From Candidatus Ferrigenium altingense (GTDB lineage Bacteria > Pseudomonadota > Gammaproteobacteria > Burkholderiales > Gallionellaceae), in contig JAHRYS010000001.1 in assembly GCA_020621985.1 (NCBI GenBank), positions 712,459 through 776,458 on the forward strand: DNA of 64,000 bases. Reading direction: 5' to 3'. Positions 1-7,324 of this stretch are shown here, in pieces. The translations under genes and the position numbers were made by a program. The stretch's first letter is position 1; every line of letters begins with the position of its first letter. The notes under the pieces were generated by a model, which was given only the letters and a program-made list of their open reading frames with translations, did no database searches and had not been told where the DNA came from.

Positions 1-3000
1 TTCCGGTGTCAATTTAAGCCACTCTGCCGCACTTTCGAGTTCTTTCGTGCAGGCCACAGATTCGCCGTGGTAGACGGCATAGGCGGTGTTAAGCGCAACG
101 CGCAGTGCATCCGCCGCACGATTGACCAGTGGCTCGATTTTATCCGGGTCATCAAGCAGCAATCTTCCGTGGAGAATGGCATCGCGTTCTGCGGCAATGA
201 TGTCGTGCTCCGGCAAACTGTCCAAGTGCCCGATCAATTCACCTAATTGCTTCCAGGCCGGCTCTCGCTTGGTAATTTTGCTGGCCTGAGCTTCAAGCGC
301 GTTAAACAGCTCGGACGCTGCCGTTTCTTCTTCTGCTAGGCGCTTGACGAGATCGCGCCCGGAAATCGAAGTTAGCTCGTCAATAAGACCGTTGGGCCTG
401 GCTTCCGGGCGGGGTGCGGTACCCGTGGCGCGAACCAGCGCGTCCTTGAGCTTGGCGACGAATTCCGGCGCGCGTGTCTCCGACTCATCCGGCCTGCATT
501 TCACCAAGCGGGCGATGGCACGTTTTTCTTCGTTGGAAAGCGGCGCATTTTCGCGCGAGAAAGCGCTGCTGGCGACATCGCGGCGATTGAATTTCCCCGC
601 AGGCCAGGGTGAGCCACTGGCACTGGTGGCACGCAACTGGCCGCAGGCAAACAACACCGCCAGCAATGCATCAACAGCATCTTGCGACCAGCCATAAGGA
701 GCGCCCATAAATTCTGTGCGGATTTTTCCGCCATTAAGCGCGCCGGAGCCAATACGGGTCAGGATTGCTTGCGCCGCCTGATGACTTTCCGCAGTGCCTG
801 CGTGCCCGACACTTCCCAAGGCATCGACCAAGCCTTTTTCGGCTGCGTTGAAGGCTTTGTCCCAGCCCGATGCATCGGCCTGATTGAATTTATGATAGAG
901 GCGTGCCGCACCGTCACTCCCCGCTTTTTTCAGGCGATCATCCAGGCTGGTACCTTCTTCGACGACCTGACCACCACCTTGAATAACTTGAGCTTGAGAC
1001 AGCGCTTCCTTGAGCAGGTCATTGACGCGACCATCCGCATCGTTTTTTTGTTTCAGCAGCGCATTGCGGGCTTCCTGGCCTTCAGGCGTTTGCGGTTCGC
1101 CAAAGTGCCCCAGCGTGCGTTCGGCAGCTTCGCGGCTGATGATGGCGCGCACCAGTTCATCTTTTTTCGGCAACGCCACATGGCCGAATACGATGGAGGA
1201 GTTAAGGCCGGCGCGCGCGGCGTCCGCCAACACCTCCTTGGCCTGTGTGCCATCCAGATCGGAGCGCAGCCAGACGGCCACGCCATCATCTTCCTTGGGT
1301 GCGGTGATGGGATCGGTATGCAATTTGAGTCGGCGGGGTTCGCGGCTGATGCCTTGCGGGATGGGTTGTTTGCGCACCTGTTCGCCAGCCAGTTGCATTA
1401 ACTGTTCGCGAATTTTGCTTTCATAAGCGGAAGGATCACTGCGCAACGCATCTTCTTCGCCGCGCTGATAGGCGAACCAGTCGGCACTCTCTTTCGTTTG
1501 CAGCCTGAATTCCTGGATTGCCCCGTTAGAAATGCGCATCAACAGGTGGTCATTTTCGACTAGGTCATCGAGCGCCGTGCGCACTTCACTGCGCAATGCC
1601 GAACTATGGCCGGTGAGGTCATCGACCAATACGTCAGCAACGGTTTGGGCATCGGTATGAAGGCCGGTATCCTGAGCCGAGTTGTTGGTGATGCGGGTGA
1701 GCAGGAAGACGGCTTTGAGCACCCGTGCCTTGAGCTTGGCATGGGGATCGTTCTTGCCATCGAGGCTGTCGATGGCGTTGGCAGTTTCGGCGCTGATTTG
1801 ACTGGATTGGCGCAGCCGCATGCGGATTTCGTCGTAAATGAAATCGCCGCCTACGATATGGCCCAGCGGGGCATCCTTGCTTTTACGCACTGCATCAAAG
1901 GCCAGACGGAGCTGGGAGCGCAACTGCACACCGGTGCCCGTGGTGTCGGTGGTGGCCAGCACTCTTTCCCACAAGCGCTGACGGGTAGGAAGCAGGGGAT
2001 AGCTTGGTGCGAGAATCGCTTCGTCTTCACGGCGATGCGCGAAGAGGCTGTTGTGCAGGTGCGCCGATACCTCGCCCAAGCAGCCGCCGGGACTAAATAA
2101 TGTAGACAACGCGGTGCTGGCGGAGGCTTTTTTCTTGAGGACAGTTTCGCGCAGGACTTCTTCCACATCGGAATCGGATAGTTGAACCGCGACAGGGAAG
2201 CGGCCTAACAACTTGGATAAGGTATTCAATCCTGACAATGCACTTTGTCCGGTGGCGATCACTAGAACACGAGCGTTCATATTCGCCGACAAACATTGCA
2301 ACACTTCCTGAACGCGCAACGCACGATCATTGCCTGCGGCATCCGTGCCGATGTATTGCTGCAATTCGTCGAGCACTAACAAGAACACCGGAAATTCGTC
2401 ATTGCCGCAAATTGCTTCGCGGAAATATTTGAGAAAGTGATCCTGGTCGATGTCGCCCTTGGAGGAAAACTGGCTTTCCAGCTTGTCACCCAACTCGAAG
2501 GCATCGCGCGCCAACGAGGGTTTGCTCGCCAGGATTGCGTCATGAAGATGCGAGGAAACATAGAGGTCCTGAAGTTCGCGCTCCAGGCCCCGTCCTTTGC
2601 TATGCAGGGTGTCACGCACGGCTTGCTCAACGCCCTCGTTGCGCAACCAGAGCAGCGCACGGGCTTCATCATATTTGGCTGGCAGCCCCATCGCCTTGAA
2701 TACGATCCCGAGCACGGCTTTACGGATACTGTCGCCTTCACCTTGGCTCAAGGTGCCGGAGGCGGCGCGGAGATTGGTTTTGCGCTGGCGCGCCAGGGTA
2801 TCGAGCTCTTTAAGCGCGTCAGCCACCGAGGCCGGAAGTCGGGCGATGTCGCGCGGGGTGCGGCCATCAGCAAATGGTTCATTGGTCCATAAGGCCCGCG
2901 CCATTTTGACCAGATGCGACTTACCGCTGCCGAAGAAGCCTGAAACCCAGGCGGCGGGGGCTTCTTGCCCTTTACGCAAGGTTTCGACAAAGGATTCGAG

Positions 3001-3168
3001 AATGCGGCGCAACCCTTCTTCGTAATGTCCCTTGCAAACGAAAGTTTCCAATTCGAAACGCAGTGTCTGGAGCTGCTGTTCGTCTAACGCCTCATCGACC
3101 TTGGCGACACCTTGGTTTTCGAGGGAGAAGGCATCAATATCCTTGTCGAATATTTCGCGGTTTTTCAT
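1..3168 (-). CDS. brxC: BREX P-loop ATPase BrxC (C-terminus off the left edge)
   Basis: Large cytoplasmic AAA-type ATPase of the BREX phage-defence system, the BrxC/PglY family (normally about 1200 residues). I read 1056 residues from the ATG at 3168 without a stop; the rest lies outside the window. Seen: the typical short N-terminus beginning MKNREIF, a Walker A motif GFFGSGKS at about residues 77-84, and a Walker B-like FLLVLDE at about 262-268. It follows brxA and brxB on the same strand, the standard type 1 BREX gene order, so pglX, pglZ and brxL are expected further left. In known systems BrxC acts with the methyltransferase PglX and with PglZ in host methylation and exclusion of unmethylated phage DNA. 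The Shine-Dalgarno sequence is weak. The family call is firm; the BREX subtype cannot be settled here. Confidence 0.93.
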   Translation of the reverse strand, partial: MKNREIFDKDIDAFSLENQGVAKVDEALDEQQLQTLRFELETFVCKGHYEEGLRRILESFVETLRKGQEAPAAWVSGFFGSGKSHLVKMARALWTNEPFADGRTPRDIARLPASVADALKELDTLARQRKTNLRAASGTLSQGEGDSIRKAVLGIVFKAMGLPAKYDEARALLWLRNEGVEQAVRDTLHSKGRGLERELQDLYVSSHLHDAILASKPSLARDAFELGDKLESQFSSKGDIDQDHFLKYFREAICGNDEFPVFLLVLDELQQYIGTDAAGNDRALRVQEVLQCLSANMNARVLVIATGQSALSGLNTLSKLLGRFPVAVQLSDSDVEEVLRETVLKKKASASTALSTLFSPGGCLGEVSAHLHNSLFAHRREDEAILAPSYPLLPTRQRLWERVLATTDTTGTGVQLRSQLRLAFDAVRKSKDAPLGHIVGGDFIYDEIRMRLRQSSQISAETANAIDSLDGKNDPHAKLKARVLKAVFLLTRITNNSAQDTGLHTDAQTVADVLVDDLTGHSSALRSEVRTALDDLVENDHLLMRISNGAIQEFRLQTKESADWFAYQRGEEDALRSDPSAYESKIREQLMQLAGEQVRKQPIPQGISREPRRLKLHTDPITAPKEDDGVAVWLRSDLDGTQAKEVLADAARAGLNSSIVFGHVALPKKDELVRAIISREAAERTLGHFGEPQTPEGQEARNALLKQKNDADGRVNDLLKEALSQAQVIQGGGQVVEEGTSLDDRLKKAGSDGAARLYHKFNQADASGWDKAFNAAEKGLVDALGSVGHAGTAESHQAAQAILTRIGSGALNGGKIRTEFMGAPYGWSQDAVDALLAVLFACGQLRATSASGSPWPAGKFNRRDVASSAFSRENAPLSNEEKRAIARLVKCRPDESETRAPEFVAKLKDALVRATGTAPRPEARPNGLIDELTSISGRDLVKRLAEEETAASELFNALEAQASKITKREPAWKQLGELIGHLDSLPEHDIIAAERDAILHGRLLLDDPDKIEPLVNRAADALRVALNTAYAVYHGESVACTKELESAAEWLKLTPE

Positions 3169-3214
3169 ATTTTTTGCGCCTATCCTTTAACGTTAACGTC
3201 GCGAAGCGACTCCT

Positions 3215-3252
3215 TATCCCTCTCTCCCTTTGGGGGAGAGCAGGAGAGGGGG
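3215..3252. repeat. CT/GA-rich imperfect palindrome between brxB and brxC
   Basis: The 100-bp gap between brxB and brxC holds an imperfect inverted repeat (CCCTCTCTCCC, short loop, GGGGGAGAG, then a second AGGAGAGGG). It could fold in RNA and tune brxC expression relative to brxAB, or be a dispersed intergenic palindrome. No run of T follows in the leftward direction, so it is not a classical terminator. Confidence 0.45.
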
Positions 3253-3268
3253 AACGGACAAGGTCCGT

Positions 3269-3823
3269 TTAGCAAGTAATGGGAACTGCCAGATAACCCC
3301 AGCCATCTTTGGCTCCGAGGAGCCGGTAACTATTATTTTTTGAGTCATGCTCACCTGGAAAGAAAATCACCAGACGACCGGGAATATGGCTTTCAATTTG
3401 TTCAACCAAGGATGAAACACTGAACAAACCAAATAAACCTCCACCACCGACCAGCGCCAGCACATCGTTTGAGGTCATCGATTTGCTCTTTTCAGCAACT
3501 TGGCTAATCAGGTGTTCTTCAAGCCCACGGACATTGCCCTTATCATCCCACAGCCTTTCGGGGCGTTGCAGATAACGTTCACCATATTCACTTCCAGCCA
3601 ACCACTTGGAAAATTCCGGCCCAAGGTCGAGTTCAGTCCATCCGTGACCGATGGTGGCAATCTCCCTTGAGAATTCGCCGGACTCCAGTAAACGCCTGAG
3701 CTTGCGTTCATCGCTTGGCGGATACACGACCATCACAACTCGCTCACGCGCCGAGACGTTCTCCGGCCATGGAAGCGACAGATACTCCTTCAGTTTTTCC
3801 AATATAGTTTGTGCCAGGTTCAT
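3269..3823 (-). CDS. brxB: BREX protein BrxB (DUF1788)
   Basis: A 184-residue protein of the DUF1788/BrxB family, a small conserved BREX component of unresolved biochemical role. Seen: the conserved central GGGGLFGLFSVSSLVE segment and the diagnostic C-terminus GRLVIFFPGEH followed by YRLLGAKDGWGYLAVPI, at the usual length for the family. Its ATG overlaps the brxA stop by 4 bp, indicating translational coupling, and brxC follows about 100 bp downstream. Nothing looks degraded. Confidence 0.9.
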   Translation of the reverse strand: MNLAQTILEKLKEYLSLPWPENVSARERVVMVVYPPSDERKLRRLLESGEFSREIATIGHGWTELDLGPEFSKWLAGSEYGERYLQRPERLWDDKGNVRGLEEHLISQVAEKSKSMTSNDVLALVGGGGLFGLFSVSSLVEQIESHIPGRLVIFFPGEHDSKNNSYRLLGAKDGWGYLAVPITC

Positions 3824-4605
3824 AGGGTGAGCCTCGATTCCGAATTTTTCATGAAACCAGGAAAAGCAAGATCAAGCACGCTGCCTGAATAGGCCACTTT
3901 CAGCAACCCTTGCCGTCCGGCTGACTGCAACAGCGCCAAGTGTTCATCGGTTGAAATATCCAAAGCCCTTGAGTATGTTCCCTGAAGCAATGCGATGCCG
4001 CTACTGCCTTCCAGCCAGTCCAGGAAAGCGGCATAAGTTGCGGATGCTATACCCGAAACTGGACGCACGCGAGTGCGTGCCTTGCCAATCGATTCACCAA
4101 GATAACCGAATTGGTAGAAAGATGCGTAGAGGTTATGGCTAAAGCTAACAAACATGGATTCGGAGTAGCGCCCAGGGGCATGTGCTCTGATCCATGCCTC
4201 GAATTCAGGGCGGGCCAAGCTTTTACCAACTGGGATATGCAGCACCATGGTCAGACATTCGCGCAATATTGGTTCACGCGCCATTGCAAGCAGCCCCATG
4301 AGCAACTTGGCATCGGTTCCAGCGTATTGCATGAGTCGGCGCATTTCCCGAAACAGGCATACCTCGGGATCAAGAGCGTACAGGCTGCGCAGGTATTTGT
4401 AAGTTTTTAAGCGATTCGAGGCGGTGGCTTTTTCAAGGACGTTGTGGTCAAGAATAGCGAGCTTGTAATCATCTGAAGAAGCATTGATCGGTTCAGATGC
4501 TAGTAAGACGGAGAATTCGTCCTGCATAGCGGTGCGTGAGCTTATGGCTCCACCAGATGAAAACCCGAGTCGGATTTGATTGATTGCAAACGTGTCTTGC
4601 TGCAT
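3820..4605 (-). CDS. brxA: BREX protein BrxA (DUF1819)
   Basis: A 261-residue protein of the DUF1819/BrxA family, a DNA-binding BREX component (NusB-like fold in characterised homologues). Supporting features are its length, its position as the first gene of brxA-brxB-brxC, and family-like segments such as KTYKYLRSLYALDP and the C-terminal LLQSAGRQGLLKVAYSGSVLDLAFP. It starts about 70 bp after the end of the mobilization operon on the same strand, so it may use a local promoter or read-through from the mob genes. No BrxR-type WYL regulator is present upstream in this window. Confidence 0.88.
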   Translation of the reverse strand: MQQDTFAINQIRLGFSSGGAISSRTAMQDEFSVLLASEPINASSDDYKLAILDHNVLEKATASNRLKTYKYLRSLYALDPEVCLFREMRRLMQYAGTDAKLLMGLLAMAREPILRECLTMVLHIPVGKSLARPEFEAWIRAHAPGRYSESMFVSFSHNLYASFYQFGYLGESIGKARTRVRPVSGIASATYAAFLDWLEGSSGIALLQGTYSRALDISTDEHLALLQSAGRQGLLKVAYSGSVLDLAFPGFMKNSESRLTL

Positions 4606-4678
4606 AACCCTTTGAGGCCACTTTGTTATGGCTTTTTATACATATCCCAGAATAGTTATGTTACTTCACAAGCGGGTC

Positions 4679-4906
4679 TTATGGCTCTGGCCTGTGGAAA
4701 AATAATGATTCACCGTCGGGGATGCTCACAATGTCATCAAGGACGTGGATTTCGCTTGAATTGTTTTTGCACTGGGGGTGAGGTTTTGCCTCATCCAACA
4801 ACCCCGCAAGCGCAGCGCGCAGCGAAGCGGAGGTCGGAGAGGTTATAGCGCAACTTGGTGGCGAATCGGGTGCGGCTGCACCCACGCCGAACGGATTGCT
4901 AGACAT
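4679..4906 (-). CDS. small uncharacterised protein, last gene of the mob operon
   Basis: A 75-residue reading frame starting MSSNPFGVG. Its ATG overlaps the stop of the upstream membrane-protein gene by 8 bp in the same operon, which favours a real, coupled gene. I recognise no domain; the middle is rich in Ser, Ala and Pro and the C-terminus is acidic. It may equally be a run-on frame, as it has no strong Shine-Dalgarno sequence of its own. Confidence 0.45.
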   Translation of the reverse strand: MSSNPFGVGAAAPDSPPSCAITSPTSASLRAALAGLLDEAKPHPQCKNNSSEIHVLDDIVSIPDGESLFFHRPEP

Positions 4907-5294
4907 ATCCGAGCAATACCGCTCCCAAGCCAGTCAAACCACCGGCGAAAAATATGAGCACATGTTTAGTCAATTGATTCTTACGCGACACTCGCTCTTT
5001 CGCCGCCATTATGATGTTATGCGATAGCGCCGCAATCAGTTCTTTGGCAATCAAGGTTGATTGTTCTTGCAACGTTTGTTGGTGCAACTCTATTGTCTCT
5101 ATCGCTTTTTGAAATATAAGGCCAGGCGCGGATTCCATCAGGATTTTGTGCGCGCCAATCATTGCCAAGACAGCGACAAGCGGATCATCATCACTGATCT
5201 CGTAAATTTCCTGGAATTTAATCAGGCTGTCCTTTTCTTCCACAGTCAGATCGCGACCTTGAAAAACTCGTACACTTTCAGCCAAGCTACTCAT
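4899..5294 (-). CDS. TraM-like small membrane-anchored mob accessory protein
   Basis: A 131-residue protein starting at MSSLAESVRVF, chosen because AAAGGAG lies just upstream of that ATG; a longer start at 5333 has no such site. Seen: a helical, charged body (about 1-105), a basic RVSRKNQLTKH stretch, and one C-terminal hydrophobic segment (LIFFAGGLTGLGAVLLGYV) that would anchor it in the inner membrane. Size, tail anchor and position after a TraL-like ATPase resemble TraM of IncP transfer regions, but I see no decisive motif. Likely role: accessory factor in DNA mobilization. Confidence 0.6.
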   Translation of the reverse strand: MSSLAESVRVFQGRDLTVEEKDSLIKFQEIYEISDDDPLVAVLAMIGAHKILMESAPGLIFQKAIETIELHQQTLQEQSTLIAKELIAALSHNIIMAAKERVSRKNQLTKHVLIFFAGGLTGLGAVLLGYV

Positions 5295-5369
5295 TGTTAT
5301 CTCCTTTAAAAATTGTTGCTGTAAATTCAGCACTAGGGCTGCCGTTATGCGGCAACCATGGTTATTGCC

Positions 5370-5954
5370 CTACTTGATTTTCCAACCCCAGCTAACTTGT
5401 TGCCCCCTCTCGTTTTTAGTCGGATAAGGCATGCAGTAATCCCCTTCAATTTTCCACCCGTATTTTTCTTCACAGTTGACCAACATTGAAATGTTGCCCG
5501 CCAGCGCAAGTCGATATGCTGATTTTCCGCTTGGTGTGTTCGCCCAACTTGCCGCAGCTTTCTCGTCTTTAGCCTCCTCGTAACCTTGTTCATGTCCTTC
5601 GGCAAATCCCGCTGCGCGTCCCTTGTAGTGCATCATCCATCCGAATAGACTGAATGTGAGGAATGCTACGGCGATGCTTCCGGCAATCCACTCTGCTTTT
5701 TCCCTTCCAGCAACATCCTTGGCAACTTTTCCCGCCACGTCAGCAGCCGCCTGCGCTAGCTCGGCTTTCATCCGTGCTGTTTCACCCATCACCGTCATGC
5801 CAGCCGTCTTCTTAAACTCACTCAAAACATTGTTGACTGCTATCTGTAAATTTTCAGTTTGAGGTACTTTTTCCGAAACGGCTTCGATCCTTTTTACAAG
5901 ATCATTTATTTCTCCCATGATTTGCTGCGCGACTGAATCTGATAGCTGGGCCAT
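5370..5954 (-). CDS. uncharacterised mob-operon membrane protein
   Basis: About 194 residues from MAQLSDSVAQQ; GAGG precedes this ATG, and a start four codons earlier at 5966 is possible. Seen: an N-terminal helical region likely to form a coiled coil (about 1-85, with Ala-rich AELAQAAADVAGKVAKDVAG), a single transmembrane segment (IAVAFLTFSLFGWMMHY, about 90-107), then a polar domain with two cysteines (NCEEKYGW, DYCMPYPT). It overlaps the end of the upstream ATPase gene by a few bases, so it is part of the mobilization operon. I do not recognise the family. Confidence 0.65.
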   Translation of the reverse strand: MAQLSDSVAQQIMGEINDLVKRIEAVSEKVPQTENLQIAVNNVLSEFKKTAGMTVMGETARMKAELAQAAADVAGKVAKDVAGREKAEWIAGSIAVAFLTFSLFGWMMHYKGRAAGFAEGHEQGYEEAKDEKAAASWANTPSGKSAYRLALAGNISMLVNCEEKYGWKIEGDYCMPYPTKNERGQQVSWGWKIK

Positions 5955-5955
5955 A

Positions 5956-6681
5956 TCAAGCCTCATACAGTGCTTGGTATGCAGAACAGAGTTCGCGTTC
6001 CAACATTCGTACAGTCCCTTGTGCCCGCACCCACTTCACCATTTCCATCCTTTCCTTCTCTTTTTCGAGCGGAATCTTGTTCAACTCTTGCCGATAATTT
6101 TTATCATCCAATAGCATTTCTATATACGATTTGTTGATCGCGCCTAATGCTGCGAACGCCTCCGTTTCATATACAAATGCATCCAAATTGAGAGAAAAAA
6201 TCGGTGATTTTTTATGAAAAAGTAGCAGCGGTTTGCATTCATCAGCGACCGTTGAATCCTTTGGCAGCCGATTGAAAATCACCTTGATGCGTTCAGGTTC
6301 GATCCCCATCTTTGACAATGCCGTTAGCGTGCTGATTGCTTCTCCCATTTCAATCTGTGCCGAAGCTCTTGCCAGTACAGGAACTACGAAATAGTCGAAG
6401 GCCTGGTGCGACTCAAATTGTGAATTCAAGGCAAGTAAAAATGCTTCAATGTTGCTTGCACCAACATCTACAATTGCATCTTCAACCTTCGCAAGTTCTG
6501 TTTCTAGCTTTCCGAGATCGCGCCCTTTTAATAAAATTTCCCTATTGCAGCCAGAGACACCAGAGTCGTTTATTGTCTCCAGCCGAATAATTGTTGCGTT
6601 TCGCATCCTGGGGAATTCCAGTGCATTTACTAACGAGCTTTTTCCACCTTTCCCAGTAATACCTGCATAAGCTTTTTTCAA
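5956..6681 (-). CDS. TraL/StbB-like P-loop ATPase of the mob operon
   Basis: A 241-residue MinD/ParA-fold protein. Seen: a deviant Walker A near the N-terminus (GITGKGGKSSL), a Walker B-like DAIVDVGAS, a hydrophobic strand YFVVPVLA and a C-terminal helical tail. RP4 TraL has the same length and fold class, and StbB proteins of mobilizable plasmids are similar; both are encoded next to relaxase genes. The gene is 17 bp downstream of a TraK/StbC-size gene, with AAGGAG upstream. Probable role: NTP-dependent positioning or stabilisation of element DNA, or help in transfer. Choosing between TraL and StbB needs a profile search. Confidence 0.7.
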   Translation of the reverse strand: MKKAYAGITGKGGKSSLVNALEFPRMRNATIIRLETINDSGVSGCNREILLKGRDLGKLETELAKVEDAIVDVGASNIEAFLLALNSQFESHQAFDYFVVPVLARASAQIEMGEAISTLTALSKMGIEPERIKVIFNRLPKDSTVADECKPLLLFHKKSPIFSLNLDAFVYETEAFAALGAINKSYIEMLLDDKNYRQELNKIPLEKEKERMEMVKWVRAQGTVRMLERELCSAYQALYEA

Positions 6682-6698
6682 TTTAATCTCCTTTAAAA

Positions 6699-7106
6699 TT
6701 AATCTTCCTCTAATCCATTTAGATCGACTTTCTCTCTGAGCGATGCTTTAAGCTCTTCCTGCGTCATTCCTCCTTTCTGTGTAAATGTTTCCGTTTTTTG
6801 TTTTGCGGGTATCGCCGATGCCCGCCCCAAAGATGAAGATTTTTCCTGCTTTGTTTTTTGCCATCCATTCCGCACCAAGAAGTCGTCATAAAATGCTTTG
6901 CCGAGCGTCCGTTTGACAAACCGTCTCAGGGCAGGCAGTGTTGTCCTGATTTTCTTTTTCTCGATTAACCACTCCAAAATCACGGGCAAGGAAACATCCA
7001 AATCCAACAGCTTTTTAATCGCAGTTTCGTGCTCAACCAGATTGGCTTTTCGCCGCTGGCGCAGCAAAGTCTGCTTTTTCAGTTCATCAAATTCTGAATT
7101 TGTCAT
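6699..7106 (-). CDS. TraK/StbC-like putative DNA-binding mob accessory protein
   Basis: A 135-residue, strongly basic protein. The N-terminal half looks like a helix-turn-helix bundle with the pattern LLDLDVSLPVILEWLIEKKKIRTTLPALRRFVKRTLG, which is what small KfrB/StbC/TraK-type DNA-binding proteins look like. The C-terminal half is a charged, probably flexible tail. It is the first gene of the block downstream of the relaxase and precedes the P-loop ATPase, matching traK-traL or stbC-stbB order. Likely role: binding near oriT or a partition-like site. Confidence 0.6.
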   Translation of the reverse strand: MTNSEFDELKKQTLLRQRRKANLVEHETAIKKLLDLDVSLPVILEWLIEKKKIRTTLPALRRFVKRTLGKAFYDDFLVRNGWQKTKQEKSSSLGRASAIPAKQKTETFTQKGGMTQEELKASLREKVDLNGLEED

Positions 7107-7324
7107 TTCTCATTCTTTCTGCGTTTTTGTGTGTTCTTGCACTGTTCTTTGTCGTTCTTTTCGTGTTCTATTACGTGCTTTGTTATTCTTTATGTGATTA
7201 GCTCCGCACTATGAAAATCAAGGGCAGGACGGAGGGCGGTGACACCGCCCTAAAAACACCCTCAACGCTTCGCTTATTCGGGATGTTTTGTCCTGCACCT
7301 GCGGTGGGCTGGTCATGGCTTCCA
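7107..7324. other. gap between relaxase and mob accessory genes, with a strong hairpin
   Basis: About 220 bp without a gene. It contains a perfect 9-bp inverted repeat with a one-base loop at 7233-7251 (AGGGCGGTG A CACCGCCCT). In the leftward direction no T-run follows it, so it is a poor intrinsic terminator; it could be a transcript-stabilising hairpin or a protein site. A homopyrimidine-rich stretch (TTCTTTCTGC-like) lies just upstream of the next gene. Confidence 0.5.

Noticed and set aside
7233-7251. Strong hairpin after the relaxase as a terminator
   Set aside because: No T-run follows in the direction of the operon; the following mob genes appear to be in the same transcription unit.
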